The notes: generated by a model not told the origin, from the letters alone. Shown: positions 22,117-35,674, counted from the stretch's first letter. The stretch: DNA of 64,000 nucleotides from Hordeum vulgare subsp. vulgare (GCF_904849725.1 NC_058522.1:458368844-458432843), one strand, 5' to 3'. Translations and numbers: made by a program.

Positions 22117-22847
22117 ACCGTGAATGGACGCGCTCTGGCGGAAAACATGGAAGGATTTGTTATGTGCGGATGAGAAATGTGACGACCATTAATTGGAACT
22201 CTTCTCGATGAAAAATTGTGCCGCAGGTAGGGCCGAATGTGGCATTCATACATATGACAATATCATTAAGCGAGCTACATGCGGCGGGAAGAGGGCGGGT
22301 TGAAAATTCCCTCCCGCGTGAGCGTTGTGGATGGAGGACACTCCCTATCAATGCCCAAATATCAAAATAGGAAAGCTCACAAACTAGATATGAAACATGC
22401 TTCATAAATTACTAGCGGACACAGGTGTGGCGACATGTCGTGCATGTCGGGAATCCCATCTTTGTGTGTTTGCCTATGTTGCTTGTTTTTTGCATGAGAA
22501 AAAGAGAGGTGGTAGCTTTTAAAGGGAGCAAGTGGAGTGCTATTTTTTGTTTACTTAACAAATTATGCAGGTTTTTGCATTTTTTGGGTGGTATATACAA
22601 GTGGTTGTTTACATTTTTGGTGATTTTTTTAGTATGCCCAGCTTATTGTCTTGTGTTCTAGTTTTGACCGACTGGATGGTTGCGCTGTTGTGGTACTGTG
22701 GCGGGCTTGCCTCAAAGGGTAGATAAATAGATTAGGGACGACGACAGGAGGAAATCAAGAGAGAGAAAGGCACAACTAACTGGGTTTGAGGAGGTTATCG
22801 AGGGTTGTTAGGGGTGGTTTCTAGTGTCATCAGAGGCTTCTCCGAGG
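22117..22847. other. Spacer, no supported gene
   Basis: Frames of up to 81 codons occur on both strands, but none has domain text, a promoter or a good start context. Probably decayed transposon sequence. Confidence 0.35.
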
Positions 22848-24090
22848 TGTTAGAGCATATTTTTCCATGTGTGATTTTGTTAATTGATGACAATCACTAT
22901 GGACTAATGGTTGCCTTGAGTTATATTCGAAGGATTTGTCCATAGGCACTTCTCGAAGTCCATCTATTGATTTCAAGGAGTTTATATGGTGACCAAGGTG
23001 GTATTCAAGGTTTTATCCAAAGATTGGTCATGTGAGAGTTGAGCATATTGCAAGCATGTCTCGAAGAAGAAGACTGTGTGAACATTCATGTTTACCTTCA
23101 AGACATCATCTTTATGAAGAGAGAAGATAAGTCTCAAAGTTGATCAAGACTAAGTCAAAGAGTGAATCAAGTTGATCAACACACAAAGCATTCATGAAGT
23201 ACTGAGAGGGATCAATTGATCCCAGGGTATGGTAAGCATTCTCCATTATGCTTTATGTACTAACCCATGGTCCTCGTGAAAGTTATATGTGAGGTTGGGT
23301 ATGTTTCCATGGGCTTGCGTCAAGAGGAAGATCTCATACAACCCATGGAGGATGACATCGAGTTGTGATCATCATCAAGATTGTGGTGTGCAAGTTCAAG
23401 TGGAGCATCATAAATAGATCATAATTGAAGCTTGCTGTCTATTGTGGTGACAATGGACTTGTGAAGATGTGCCGAAGAGTGGCTCATCCATAGTGGAGTA
23501 TGGGAGAGTAATCAACTAGTCTTCATCGAGCCAATGCAATCAAGGAATGTGGTCCATATCGAGGAAGTCAAGATCGTCATCATCTAGCTCAAGTGGACTA
23601 TGTGCAAGGTATAGGTTTAGCCTTGATAGGTTTTCTATTTTATCGATCTCATAGTGGTAGTTGGGAGACCAGGTTATGGGATCGATTGTCGTACTTTCAA
23701 GGGGGGCTCTCAAGTGAGTACCTTGATTGTATCACTCTTTGAGAGCTCAAACCATTTGCATCCTTGCATCATCTTTCTTGGTTCTCGTTTGGTGTTTCTC
23801 TTTGTGAGTTTTAGAGCTTATGGCCATCTTCATGACAAGCTCAAGTTCATTGAAAACGGAGCCCATATGCTTCTTCTATGATGTTTTTGATGCTGGAGTT
23901 TTTCTCGGTTCTTCATTCATGGAGGTTTCACATCTCTATATGATTGGCATTATTATACCGCCTCTTCTTATTATAACCAGTCGCCTTTGGATAGCTCTTG
24001 TCGTCCTGAATCCAACAAGTTTGAGTTTGCTCAATTCGGAGCTCAATTGCAGAAGTTATGGCAGTTGTGGTGTTCATGCGTGAACTTCCC
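22848..24090 (+). mobile_element. Truncated copia LTR, related to element D
   Basis: It starts TGTTAGAGCATATTTTTCC and for about 700 bp follows the LTR of element D (41292 onward), sharing GATGACAATCACTATGGAC, TCCATAGGCACTTCT, GGAGTTTATATG and CCATGGGCTTGCGTCAA. It then diverges into text absent from D and loses its 3' end. There is no PBS or internal domain. It represents an older relative of the D family. Confidence 0.7.
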
Positions 24091-24266
24091 CTTGCCCTTG
24101 CCGCTAAGGAAATCCATGGCTAGGGTTTGGTGGTCGTTGGCAAGGGAGCACACGGGTGGGGGTGGGGGGCCGAGATGTGGACGGACAATGGAAGTGGATG
24201 ATCCCACCCGCACACACATGGATTAAATAGGACGAGCCCTCATAGCTTCGAGTCGCTGATGCATGG
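24091..24266. other. Spacer left of element B
   Basis: Unclassified. It holds a G-rich stretch (GGGTGGGGGTGGGGGG) and ends in GTCCA, the target duplication of B. Confidence 0.4.
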
Positions 24267-24271
24267 GTCCA

Positions 24272-26062
24272 TGTTGCGGAACGTCGCATGGGAAACAAAA
24301 AAATTCCTACGCGCACGAAGACCTATCATGGTGATGTCCATCTACGAGAGGGGATATTCGATCTACGTACCCTTGTAGACCGCACAGCAGAAGCGTTAAG
24401 AAACGCGGTTGATGTAGTGGAACGTCCTCACGTCCCTCGATCCGCCCCGCGATCAGTCCCACGATCTAGTGCCGAACGGACGGCACCTCCACGTTCAGCA
24501 CACGTACAACTCGACGATGATCTTGGCCTTCTTGATCCAGCAAGAGAGACGGAGAGGTAGATGAGTTATCCGACAGCGTGACGGCGCTCCGGAGGTTGGT
24601 GGTGATCTTATCTCAGCAGGGCTCCGCCCGAGCTCCGCAGAAACGCGATCTAGAGGTGAAACCATGGAGATATGTGGTCGGGCTGCCGTGGCAAAGTTGT
24701 CTCAAATCATCCCTAAAACCTCCGTATATATAGGGGGAGGAGGGGGAGCCTTGCCTTGGGGTCCAAGGACTCCCAAGGGGGTCGGCCGAGCCAAGGGGGG
24801 CAACCCTCCCCTTCCAAACCGAGTCCAACTAGGTTTGGAAGGAGGAGTCCTTCCCCCTTTTCCCACCTCCTTTTTTTTCCTTTTCTCTTTGATTTTCTTC
24901 CTATGGCGCATAGGGCCTTCTTGGTCTGTCCCACCAGCCCACTAAGGGCTGGTGCGCCACCCCCAAGGCCTATGGGCTTCCCCGGGGTGGGTTGCCCCCC
25001 CGGTGAACACCCGGAACCCATTCGTCATTCCCGGTAACTCCGAAAACCTTCCGGTAATCAAATGAGGTCATCCTATATATCAATCTTCGTTTCCGGACCA
25101 TTCCGGAAACCCTCGTGACGTCCGTGATCTCATCCGGGACTCCGAACAACATTCGGTAACCAACCATATAACTCAAATACGCATAAAACAACGTCGAACC
25201 TTAAGTGTGCAGACCCTGCGGGTTCGAGAACTATGTAGACATGACCCGAGAGACTCCTCGGTCAATATCCAATAGCGGGACCTGGATGCCCATATTGGAT
25301 CCTACATATTCTACGAAGATCTTATCGTTTGAACCTCAGTGCCAAGGATTCATATAATCCCGTATGTCATTCCCTTTGTCCTTCGGTATGTTACTTGCCC
25401 GAGATTCGATCGTCAGTATCCGCATACCTATTTTAATCTTGTTTACCGGAAAGTCTCTTTACTCGTTCCGTAATACAAGATCCCGCAACTTACACTAAGT
25501 CACATTGCTTGCAAGGCTTGTGTGTGATGTTGTATTACCGAGTGGGCCCCGAGATACCTCTCCGTCACACGGAGTGACAAATCCCAGTCTCGATCCATAC
25601 TAACTCAACGAACACCTTCGGAGATACCTGTAGAGCATCTTTATAGTCACCCAGTTACGTTGCGACGTTTGATACACACAAAGTATTCCTCCGGTGTCAG
25701 TGAGTTATATGATCTCATGGTCATAGGAACAAATACTTGACACGCAGAAAACAGTAGCAACAAAATGACACGATCAACATGCTACGTCTATTAGTTTGGG
25801 TCTAGTCCATCACATGATTCTCCTAATGATGTGATCCCGTTATCAAGTAACAACACTTGCCTATGGCGAGGAAACCTTGGCCATCTTTGATCAACGAGCT
25901 AGTCAACTAGAGGCTTACTAGGGACAGTGTTTTGTCTATGTATCCACACAAGTATTGTGTTTCCAATCAATAAAATTATAGCATGGATAATAAACGATTA
26001 TCATGAACAAAGAAATATAATAATAACTAATTTATTATTGCCTCTAGGGCATATTTCCAACA
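24272..26062 (-). repeat. 3' LTR of element B
   Basis: A 1791-bp LTR that begins TGTTGCGG on plus. It lacks a 12-bp block (AACCGTCCCGCG) present in the other LTR near 31219. Otherwise it differs from the other LTR by scattered substitutions. Confidence 0.93.
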
Positions 26063-26076
26063 GTCTCCCACTTGCA

Positions 26077-29000
26077 CTAGAGTCAATAATCTAGTTCACA
26101 TCACCATGTGATTCCAACGAATCCAACACCCATATAGTTATGGGGTCTGATCACGTCTTGCTCATGAGAGAGGTTTTAGTCAACGGTTCTGAAATTTTCA
26201 GATCCGTGTGTTCTTTACAAATCTTTATGTCATCTTATAGATGCTGCTACTATGTGCTATTCGTAAATACTCCAAATATCTACTCTACTATACGAATCCG
26301 TTTCACTACTCATAGTTATTCGGATTAGTGTCAAAGCTTACATCGACGTAACCCTTTACGACGAACTCTTTAACCACCTCCATAATCGAGAAAAATTCCT
26401 TAGTCCATCAATTACTAAGGATAAATTTTGACCGCTGCTAGTGATTCAATCATGGATCACCCTCTGTACCTCTCAACAGACTTGCTGCAAGGCGCACATC
26501 AGGTGCGGTACTCAGCATGGCATACTTTAGAGTCTACGGCTAAGGCATAGAAGACGACCTTCGTCTATTCTCTTTATTCTGCCATGGTCGGGTTTTGAGT
26601 CTTACTCAAATTCACACCTTACAACGCAACCAAGAACTCCTTCTTTGCTGATCTATTTTGAACTCCTTCAAAACTTGTCAAGGCATGCATCTTGTTGAAA
26701 CTTCCATTAACCGCTTTCGATCTATCTCCATAGATCTTTGATGCTCAACGTTCAAGTAGCTCAATCCAGGTATTCCTTTGAAAACTCCTTTCAAACAACC
26801 TTGTATGCTTTACAGAAATTCTACATTACTTCTGATCCACAATATGTCAACCACATATACTTATCAGAAATTCTATAGTGCTCCCACTCACTTCTTTGGA
26901 AATACAAGTTTCTCATAAACCTTGTACAAACCCAAAATCCTTGATCATCTCATCAAAGTGTATATTCCAACTCCGAGATGCTTGCACCAGTCCATTTAAG
27001 GATCGCTGGAGCTTGCATACTTGCTAGTATCTTTAGGATCGACAAAACCTCATGGTTGTATCTCATACAATGTTTGCTCAAGGAAACCGTCGAGGAAACA
27101 ATGTTTTGACATCCTACATGCAATATTTCATAAATAATGCAACAACTACTAACATAATTCTAACAGACTTTTAGCATCGCTACGAGTGAGAAAGTCTCAT
27201 AATAGTCAACTGTTTGATCTTGTCGAAAACATCTTTGCGACAAGTCGAGCTTTTCTTAATAGTGACTTATCACTATCATCGTCTGTCTTCCTTTCAAAGA
27301 ACCATCTTTACTCAATAGTCCTATGACCATCAAGTAGTTCTTCCAAAGTCTACACTTTGTTTTCATACATGGATCCTCTCTCGAATTTCATGGCTTCCAG
27401 CCATTTGTCGGAATCTGGGCCCACCATTGCTTTCTCCATAACTCGTAGGCTCACTGTTGCTCAACAACATGACCTCCAAGACAGGGTTACCGTACCACTC
27501 TGTAGTAGTACGTGACCTTGTCAACCTACGAGGCTTGTAGTAACTTGATCCGATGCTCGATGATCACCATCATCAGCTTTCACTTCAATTGGTGTAGGCG
27601 CCACAGGAACAACTTCCTGCGCGCTGCTACACACTGGTCGAAGTGATGGTTCAATAACCTCATCAAGTTCTACCACCCTCGCACTCAATTCTTTCGAGAG
27701 AAACCTTTCCTCGAGAAAGGATCCGTTTCTAGAAACAAACACTTTGCTTTCGGATCTGAGAGAGGAGATGTACCCAACTGTTTTGGATATCCTATGAAGA
27801 TGCATTTATCCGCTTTGGGTTCGAGCTTATCAGACTGAAACTTTTTCACATAAGTGTCGAAGCCCCAAACTTTCAAGAAACGACAGTTTAGATTTCTCTA
27901 AACCTCAGTCTATACTGTGTCATCTCAACGGAAATACGCGGTGCCCTATTTAAAGTGAATGCGGTTGTCTCTAATGCATAACCCATAAATGATAGTGGTA
28001 ATTCGATAAGAGACATCATAGCATGCACCATACCAAATAGTGCATGGCTATGACGTTCAGACACATCATCACACTATGATGTTCCAGGTGGCATGAACTG
28101 CGAAACAATTTCCACATTGTCTTAACTGCGTACCAAAACTCGTAACTCAGATATTCATTTCTATGATCATATCGTAGACAGTTTATCCTCTTGTTACAAC
28201 GAACTTCACTCTGAAACAGATTTGAACTTTTCAATATTTCAGACTTGTGATTCATTAAGTAAATACTCTTGTATCTATTCAAATCGTCATTGAAGTAAGA
28301 ACATAATGATATCCACTGCGTGCCTCAGCACCCATTGGACTGCATACATCAAAATGTATCATTTCCAACAAGTTACTATCTTGTTTCATCTCAATGAAAA
28401 CAAGGCCTTGCTCATGTGGTATGATTTGCATGTCACTAGTGATTCAAAATCAAGTGAGTATAAAGATCCATCAGCATGGAGCCTCTTCATGCAATTTATA
28501 CCAACATGACTCAAGCGTCAGTGCCAAAATTAAGTGGTACTATCATCATTACCTCGTATCTTTTGGCACCAATATCATGAACATGTGTAACACTACGATC
28601 GAGATTCAATAAACCATTGAAGGTGATTATTCAAGCAAATAGAGTAACCATTATTCTCTTTAAATGAATAATCATATTGCAATAAACACGATCCAATCAT
28701 GTTCATGCTTAACACAAGCACCAAATAACAATTATTTAGGTTTAACACCAATCCCGATGGTAGAGGGAGCGTGCGACGTTTGATCATATCAACCTTGGAA
28801 ATACTTCCAACACGTATCATCACCTCGCCTTTAGCTAGTCTCCATTTATGTCGTAGCTTTCATTTCGTGTTACTAATCACTTAGCAACCGAACCGGTATC
28901 CAATACCCTCGCGCTACTAGGAGTACTAGTAAAGTACACATCAACATCATGTATATCAAATATACTTCTTTCGACTTTGCCAACCTTCTTACCTACCAAG

Positions 29001-29790
29001 CATCTAGGGTAGCTCCGCTTCAGTGATCGTTCCCCTCATAACAGAAGCACCTAGTCTCGGGTTTGGGTTTAATCTTGGGTCTCTTCATTAGTGCAGCAAC
29101 TGTTTTGCCATTTCACGAAGTATCCCTTCTGGCCCTTGCCTTTCTCGAAACTTAGTGGTTTTACTAACCATCAACTATTGATGCTCCTTCTTGATTTCTA
29201 CTTTCGCAGTGTCAAACATTGCGAATCGCTCAAGGATCATTGTATCTATCCTTGATATGTGATAGTTCCTCATGAAGCTCTCACAGCTTGGTGGCAGTGA
29301 CTTTGGAGAACCATCACTATCTTATCTGGAAGATTAACTCCCACTTGATTCAAGTGATTGTCGTACTCAGACAATCTGAGCACACGCTCAATGATTGAGC
29401 TTTTCTCCTTTACTTTGTGGACAAAGAATCTTGTCGGAGGTCTCATACCTCTTAACAAGGGCACAAGCATGAAATCACAATTTCATCTCTTTAGAACATC
29501 TCTTATGTTCCGTGATGTTTCAAAACGTCTTCGGCGCCTTGCTTCTAAGCCATTAAGTATTTTGCACTAAACTATCGCGTAGTCATCAGAAACGTGTACG
29601 CCGGATGTTCACAACATCCACAGACGACGCTCGAGGTGCAGCACACCGAGTGGTGCATTAAGGACATAAGCCTTCTGCGCAGCAATGAGGACAATCCTCA
29701 GTTTTACATACTCAGTCTGCAAAGTTTGCTACTATCAACTTTCAACTAAATTTTCTCTAGGAACATATAAAAACAGTAGAGCTATAGCGC
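26077..29790 (-). pseudogene. gag-pol remnant of element B
   Basis: In minus order: gag with a YDNHLNQVGVNLPDKIV-like block at 29270-29470; a protease-to-integrase linker with LPSGLVLNLNNCYLV at 28593-28823; an integrase core piece at 28016-28282, where the usual SDRGGEY motif reads YDHRNEY; an integrase tail (KVWGFDTYVKKFQSDKLEPKA) at 27521-27876; reverse transcriptase text from about 27480 to 26400; and RNase H pieces at 26340 and 26130-26210 separated by a deletion. The RT active site codes YVVD at 26846-26857 in place of YVDD, so one catalytic aspartate is lost. Stops and frameshifts separate all pieces. No functional protein is possible. Confidence 0.88.
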
Positions 29791-31039
29791 AAGCTACATC
29801 GTAATTCGCAAAGACCATTAGACTATGTTCATGACAATTAGTTCAATTAATCATATTACTTAAGAACTCCCACTCAAAAAGTACATCTCTCTAGTCATTT
29901 GAGTGGTACATGATCCAAATCCACTATCTCAAGTCCGATCATCACGTGAGTCGAGAATAGTTTCAGTGGTAAGCATCTCTATGCTAATCATATCAACTAT
30001 ACGATTCATGCTCGACCTTTCGGTCTCATGTGTTCCGAGGCCATGTCTGCATATGCTAGGCTCGTCAAGCTTAACCCGAGTGTTCCGCGTGTGCCACTGT
30101 TTTGCACCCGTTGTATGTGAACGTTGAGTCTATCACACCCGATCATCACGTGGTGTCTCGAAACGAAGAACTGTCGCAACGGTGCACAGTCGGGTCGTCT
30201 TGAAATTTTAGTGAGAGATCACCTCATAATGCTACCGTCGTTCTAAGCAAGATAAGGTGCATAAAGGATTAACATCACATGCAATTCATAAGTGACATGA
30301 TATGGCCATCATCATGCGCTTCTTGATCTCCATCATCAAAGCACTGGCACGATCTTCTTGTCACCGGCGTCACACCATGATCTCGATCATCATGATCTCC
30401 ATCAACGTGTCGCCATCGGGTTTGTCGTGCTACTCATGCTATTACTACTAAAGCTACTTCCTAGCAATATAGTAAACACATCTGCAAGCACAAACGTTAG
30501 TTTAAAGACAACCCTATGGCTCCTGCCGGTTGCCGTACCATCGACGTGCAAGTCGATATTAACTATTACAACATGATCATCTCATACATCCAATATATCA
30601 CATCACATCATTGGCCATATCACATCACAAGCATACCCTGCAAAAACAAGTTAGACGTCCTCTAATTTTGTTGTTGCATGTTTTACGTGGTGACCATGGG
30701 TATCTAGTAGGATCACATCTTACTTACGCAAACACCACAACGGAGATATATGAATTGCTATTTAACCTCATCCAAGGACCTCCTCGGTCAAATCCGATTC
30801 AACTAAAGTTGGAGAAACTGACACTTGCCAGTCATCTTTGAGCAACGGGGTTACTCGTAGCGATGAAACCAGTCTCTCGTAAGCGTACGAGTAATGTCGG
30901 TCCAAGCCGCTTCAATCCAACAATACCGCGGAATCAAGAAAAGACTAAGGAGGGCAGAAAAACGCACATCACCACCCACAAAAACTTTTGTGTTCTACTC
31001 GAGAAGACATCTACTCATGAACCTAGCTCATGATGCCAC

Positions 31040-32854
31040 TGTTGGGGAACGTCGCATGGGAAACAAAATTTTTCCTACGCGCACGAAGACCTATCATGGT
31101 GATGTCCATCTACGAGAGGGGATATTCGATCTACGTACCCTTGTAGACTGCACAGCAGAAGCGTTAAGAAACGCGGTTGATGTAGTGGAACGTCCTCACG
31201 TCCCTCGATCCGCCCCGCGAACCGTCCCGCGATCAGTCCCACAATCTAGTGCCGAACGGACGGCACCTCCGCGTTTAGCACACGTACAGCTCGACGATGA
31301 TCTCGGACTTCTTGATCCATAAAGAGAGACGGAGAGGTAGATGAGTTCTCCGGCAGCGTGACGACGCTCCGGAGGTTGGTGGTGATCTTATCTCAGCAGG
31401 GCTCCGCCCGAGCTCCGCAGAAACGCGATCTAGAGGTGAAACCGTGGAGATATGTGGTCGGGCTGCCGTGGCAAAGTTGTCTCAAATCAGCCCTAAAACC
31501 TCCGTATATATAGGGGGAGGAGGGGGAGCCTTGCCTTGGGGCCCAAGGACTCCCAAGGGGGTCGGCCGAGCCAAGGGGGGCAACCCTCCCCTTCCAAACT
31601 GAGTCCAACTAGGTTTGGAAGGAGGAGTCCTTCCCCCTTTTCCCACCTCCTCTTTTTTTCCTTTTCTCTTTGATTTTCTTCCTATGGCGCATAGGGCCTT
31701 CTTGGGCTGTCCTAACAGCCCACTAAGGGCTGGGGCGCCACCCCCAAGGCCTATGGGCTTCCACGGGGTGGGTTGCCCCCCCGGTGAACACCCGGAACCC
31801 ATTCATCATTCCCCGTACATTCCCGGTAACTCCGAAATCCTTCCGGTAATCAAATGAGGTCATCCTATATATCAATCTTCGTTTCTGGACCATTCCGGAA
31901 ACCCTCGTGACGTCCATGATCTCATCCGGGACTCCGAACAACATTCGGTAACCAACCATATAACTCAAATACGCATAAAACAACGTCGAACCTTAAGTGT
32001 GCAGACCCTGCGGGTTCGAGAACTATGTAGACATGACCCGAGAGACTCCTCGGTCAATATCCAATAGCGGGACCTGGATGCCCATATTGGATCCTACATA
32101 TTCTACGAAGATCTTATCGTTTGAACCTCAGTGCCAAGGATTCATATAATCCCGTATGTCATTCCCTTTGTCCTTCGGTATGTTACTTGCCCGAGATTCG
32201 ATCGTCAGTATCCGCATACCTATTTTAATCTTGTTTACCGGAAAGTCTCTTTACTCGTTCCGTAATACAAGATCCCGCAACTTACACTAAGTCACATTGC
32301 TTGCAAGGCTTGTGTGTGATGTTGTATTACCGAGTGGGCCCCGAGATACCTCTCCGTCACACGGAGTGACAAATCCCAGTCTCGATCCATACTAACTCAA
32401 CGAACACCTTCGGAGATACCTGTAGAGCATCTTTATAGTCACCCAGTTACGTTGCAACGTTTGATACACACAAAGTATTCCTCCGGTGTCAGTGAGTTAT
32501 ATGATCTCATGGTCATAGGAACAAATACTTGACACGCAGAAAACAGTAGCAACAAAATGACACGATCAACATGCTACGTCTATTAGTTTGGGTCTAGTCC
32601 ATCACATGATTCTCCTAATGATGTGATCCCGTTATCAAGTAACAACACTTGCCTATGGCCAGGAAACCTTGGCCATCTTTGATCTACGAGCTAGTCAACT
32701 AGAGGCTTACTAGGGACAGTGTTTTGTCTATGTATCCACACAAGTATTGTGTTTCCAATCAATACAATTATAGCATGGATAATAAACGATTATCATGAAC
32801 AAAGAAATATAATAATAACTAATTTATTATTGCGTGTAGGGCATATTTCCAACA
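31040..32854 (-). repeat. 5' LTR of element B
   Basis: A 1815-bp LTR, TG to CA on minus. The TATA box (TATATATA) is near 31505. The altered PBS lies immediately to its left on plus. Confidence 0.93.
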
Positions 32855-32859
32855 GTCCA

Positions 32860-33167
32860 TAGTATATAGCTGCGTTGTATAAGACCGCTTCTGGTAGTTG
32901 GCTCACAGACATATGGGGCCGAGGTGAACACCGAAGGGGCGTGCATGCTGGTAGTTGGCTGGCAGACATATGGGGCCGAGGCGAACACGAAGGGGCGTGC
33001 ATGCATGGCATGGTTGACCAAATAAGGATTATGATCATGCGTGTGTGGGAAAGAAATATTGGTGACTGTCTAGGGAAAGTGGCGATTCTACTCAAGAGGC
33101 TTCAACACGCTCTAGCCTGCCCTTAAAAATTGCCACACAAAAAAACACTACACATAAAATGGCTTCC
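32860..33167. other. Spacer right of element B with a 57-bp duplication
   Basis: Unclassified sequence that was continuous with 24091-24266 before B inserted. It contains the tandem duplication listed separately. No gene is visible. Confidence 0.4.
32891..33003. repeat. 57-bp tandem duplication
   Basis: CTGGTAGTTGGCT..ACATATGGGGCCGAGG..GGGGCGTGCATG occurs at 32891-32947 and again at 32948-33003 with a few changes and one base missing. Confidence 0.85.
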
Positions 33168-34671
33168 TGTAGGATCCGAAATATGTCTAGAGGGGGGGGG
33201 GTGATTAGACTACTTGATGAATAAAAACTTCGCATTTTCCCAATTTTAATAGTTGGCAAGTTTAGCAATTATACCAAGTTAAGCACACCCTACACATGCA
33301 ACTCTAAGAGTATAGCAGCGGAAAGTAAACACATGCACATGTAAGTAGAGGGTAGGGATAGGAAGATCAAACGCAAAGTTGACACGGATATTTTTGGCGT
33401 GGTTTCGATAGGTTGTGCTTCGTACGTCCACGTTAATGGAGACTTTAACCCACGGAGGGTAATGGTCGTGATAGTCCATGGAGGGCTCCACCACGAAGGG
33501 TCCACAGAGAAGCAACCTTGTCTATTCCATCATGGCTTACGTCCAAGAAGGACTAGCCTCACTCGGGGTAGATCTTCATGAAGTAGGCGATCTCCTTGCC
33601 CTTACAAACTTCTTGGTTCATCTCCACATGAAGTCGGAGGCTTCCAAGCGACACCTAACCAATCTAGGAGACACCACTCCCAAAAAGGTAATAGATGCGG
33701 GAAGTATGATGAACTCCTTGCTCTTTTTCTTCAAACATAGTCTCCTCAACTCTCAATCATTCTCTCATAGATTTGGCTTGGGTAGAAAAGATTGTTTGGG
33801 TTGAAAGCAACTTGGGGAGGCTAGAAATCAAGATCCATATGGTTGGAGTGGAATATCTTGATCTCAACACATGAGTAGGTGGTTCTCTCTTAGAAAATGG
33901 ATGGCGCAATTGTCGGTCTACTATGAGTGCTTACTCTACGAATGAGAGGCAGGTGGAGGGGTATATATAGGCATCTCCAAAAATCCAACCGTTACAACAT
34001 TATTTCGCAACTGAGTGAAACCGAAGCAAAACCCGGTTGCATCAACCAGTGTAAAATGTAGCAACTTTTGGCGTTTTGGTGAGACCGATATATAAATGTC
34101 GATGTGTCCGATTTGGCTGACCTAGGCAGTTATCCAAACTCGGTGGCACCGATTTTAAAAAATTGGAAATTCTGATTTTCAGCAAATGGTAACGAGGGAG
34201 TTGGTCACTGTTTTTTGGTTACACTGAAATCAAGACTTGGTGGTACCGAGATGGTTGGGTTGGCTCTAAATTCTGTCTAGGGTAAAACTAGGTAGCACCG
34301 ATTTGAAAATATTGGTGGCACCAAATTTGAGTGTTTGGCTTTGGACAATATATTTGTACGAGAATTTCATGAAGGTTTTTGGCGGCTAACTCTAAGCACT
34401 TGAGCAACCAGATCATTATAGATACCTCATCCCCTTTTAATAGTATTGGCTTTCCTATGGAATCGACTGTGATTTCTCACATAAAAGAAAAATGTAGAGT
34501 CTTGAAGCTTGTTGCCAATAAATGTTCCTTGCATCTAGGGAATCTCCTCACAATCCTTTGTTAATCCATTCATTGAACTTTTCCTGAAATATACTTGGTA
34601 GAATCATTAGTCCAATGAAATATATGTTGTTATTAATTACCAAAACCACCTAGGAAAATATTGTGCTTTCA
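33168..34671 (-). mobile_element. Solo LTR of a Sirevirus-like copia family (G)
   Basis: On minus it starts TGAAAGCACAATATTTTCC and ends CGGATCCTACA. The flanks CTTCC (33163-33167) and TTTCC (34672-34676) are a 5-bp target duplication with one mismatch. The U3 part holds several imperfect palindromes of the form CTCGGTGGCACCGA. A TATA box lies near 33962-33970. It belongs to the same family as the LTR at 36195-37652 but in the opposite orientation. Confidence 0.78.
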
Positions 34672-34676
34672 TTTCC

Positions 34677-35674
34677 CACATCAAAAAATAGTGTCCTTGA
34701 AGTTGAGCCAGCATTGTATTTACGTCGTAGATTCGAGCTTCCTGTAGTGGTATAATATGTGGTTAACTAGGAACAAAAAATGTCACACATTTTACTATTG
34801 AAAAATATACAGCGTAAGCATGCCATGCTTTTCTTGGCCATGATCGTTTATTGTGCAAATATAGGGTCCATGCCCAACATGGGGTTGTTTGGACAAACTA
34901 TTCCACGGTTAAACCTAACACATTCCCCTTGAAAACCATCCAACCTTGTTCATGTCCATTAAGTTATGTGAAGGGAATTTCATGAAAATATACATAGTCG
35001 TGGTTTCTTATTTTTCCTAGCAACTTAGTAACATAAAACAATGGTGTGCGGAAGTTTCATATTTTTTGATATTTTCTGATTTATTCATGCTTAACCCTAA
35101 CTCTCAGAACCCCTCAAACCCCTCTCAAAATACCTCAAACCACTCTCAAAACCCTACACTATCAGGGTCGTTGGATCGCTATTTTGGAACGGCTTAGATC
35201 AGGCACTAGGGTTTTGCCGATCCGTGATATGAGCACTGATTGGCTGGACGCGGGAGGGTATTTCATGGCAGCGGGCGTGTGCTTGACGCATTCAATCAGG
35301 GTGAGACACTCGTCGGACTGATGGGCCATCGTACAAAGACGAGTCAACCTGACATGCATGCGCTCAACCGTCCAACGCATCTACGTCGCATCAGGGGCAA
35401 TTAGTGCACCCTCGGGACGCAACTACGTCACACCAGGACAATTAGTGCACCGTGGGATGTAGCTTTACCAATTGACACAGCTCGGTTGAGTGTGATAAAA
35501 CACATTCAAACGCTAAACATTCGCACACATTAGAGGGTGCTCTAATGAATGCATTCAAACGGGTGCGTCGCACCATGGATCTTTAAACTACTCCTTCTAC
35601 ATCTTCATCTCAACTCACATCCATCTCCTTCCTCATCAAAATCCAAAGCAAAGCTAGATCCCGCCCAACACAAG
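34677..35674. other. Unclassified region with possible promoter
   Basis: The left half is AT-rich and unrecognised. From about 35100 it contains CCCTAAC and CCTCTCAAAA motifs, then a paired repeat (CAGGGGCAATTAGTGCACC and CAGGACAATTAGTGCACC near 35391 and 35436), then a TTTAAA box at 35582-35587 and a CT-rich leader into the ATG at 35675. Confidence 0.4.

Larger units (their letters stand above)
24272..32854 (-). mobile_element. Angela-type element B, complete ends, ruined interior
   Basis: An 8583-bp minus-strand copia element. LTRs are at 24272-26062 (3') and 31040-32854 (5'), and the perfect target duplication GTCCA lies at 24267-24271 and 32855-32859. A PPT (minus strand, GTCTCCCACTTGCA on plus) is at 26063-26076. 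The PBS reads TGGCATCATGAGC instead of the usual TGGTATCAGAGC. The two LTRs share private variants (GATATTCGATC, GTTAAGAAACGCGG), so they are a true pair. The 4977-bp interior resembles gag-pol in order, but every domain is broken. It is therefore a non-autonomous insertion that probably used proteins of other copies. Confidence 0.93.

Noticed and set aside
33478..33804. 108-codon frame starting MEGSTTKGPQRSN
   Set aside because: Antisense text inside the solo LTR G; the same region in E is LTR sequence on the other strand.
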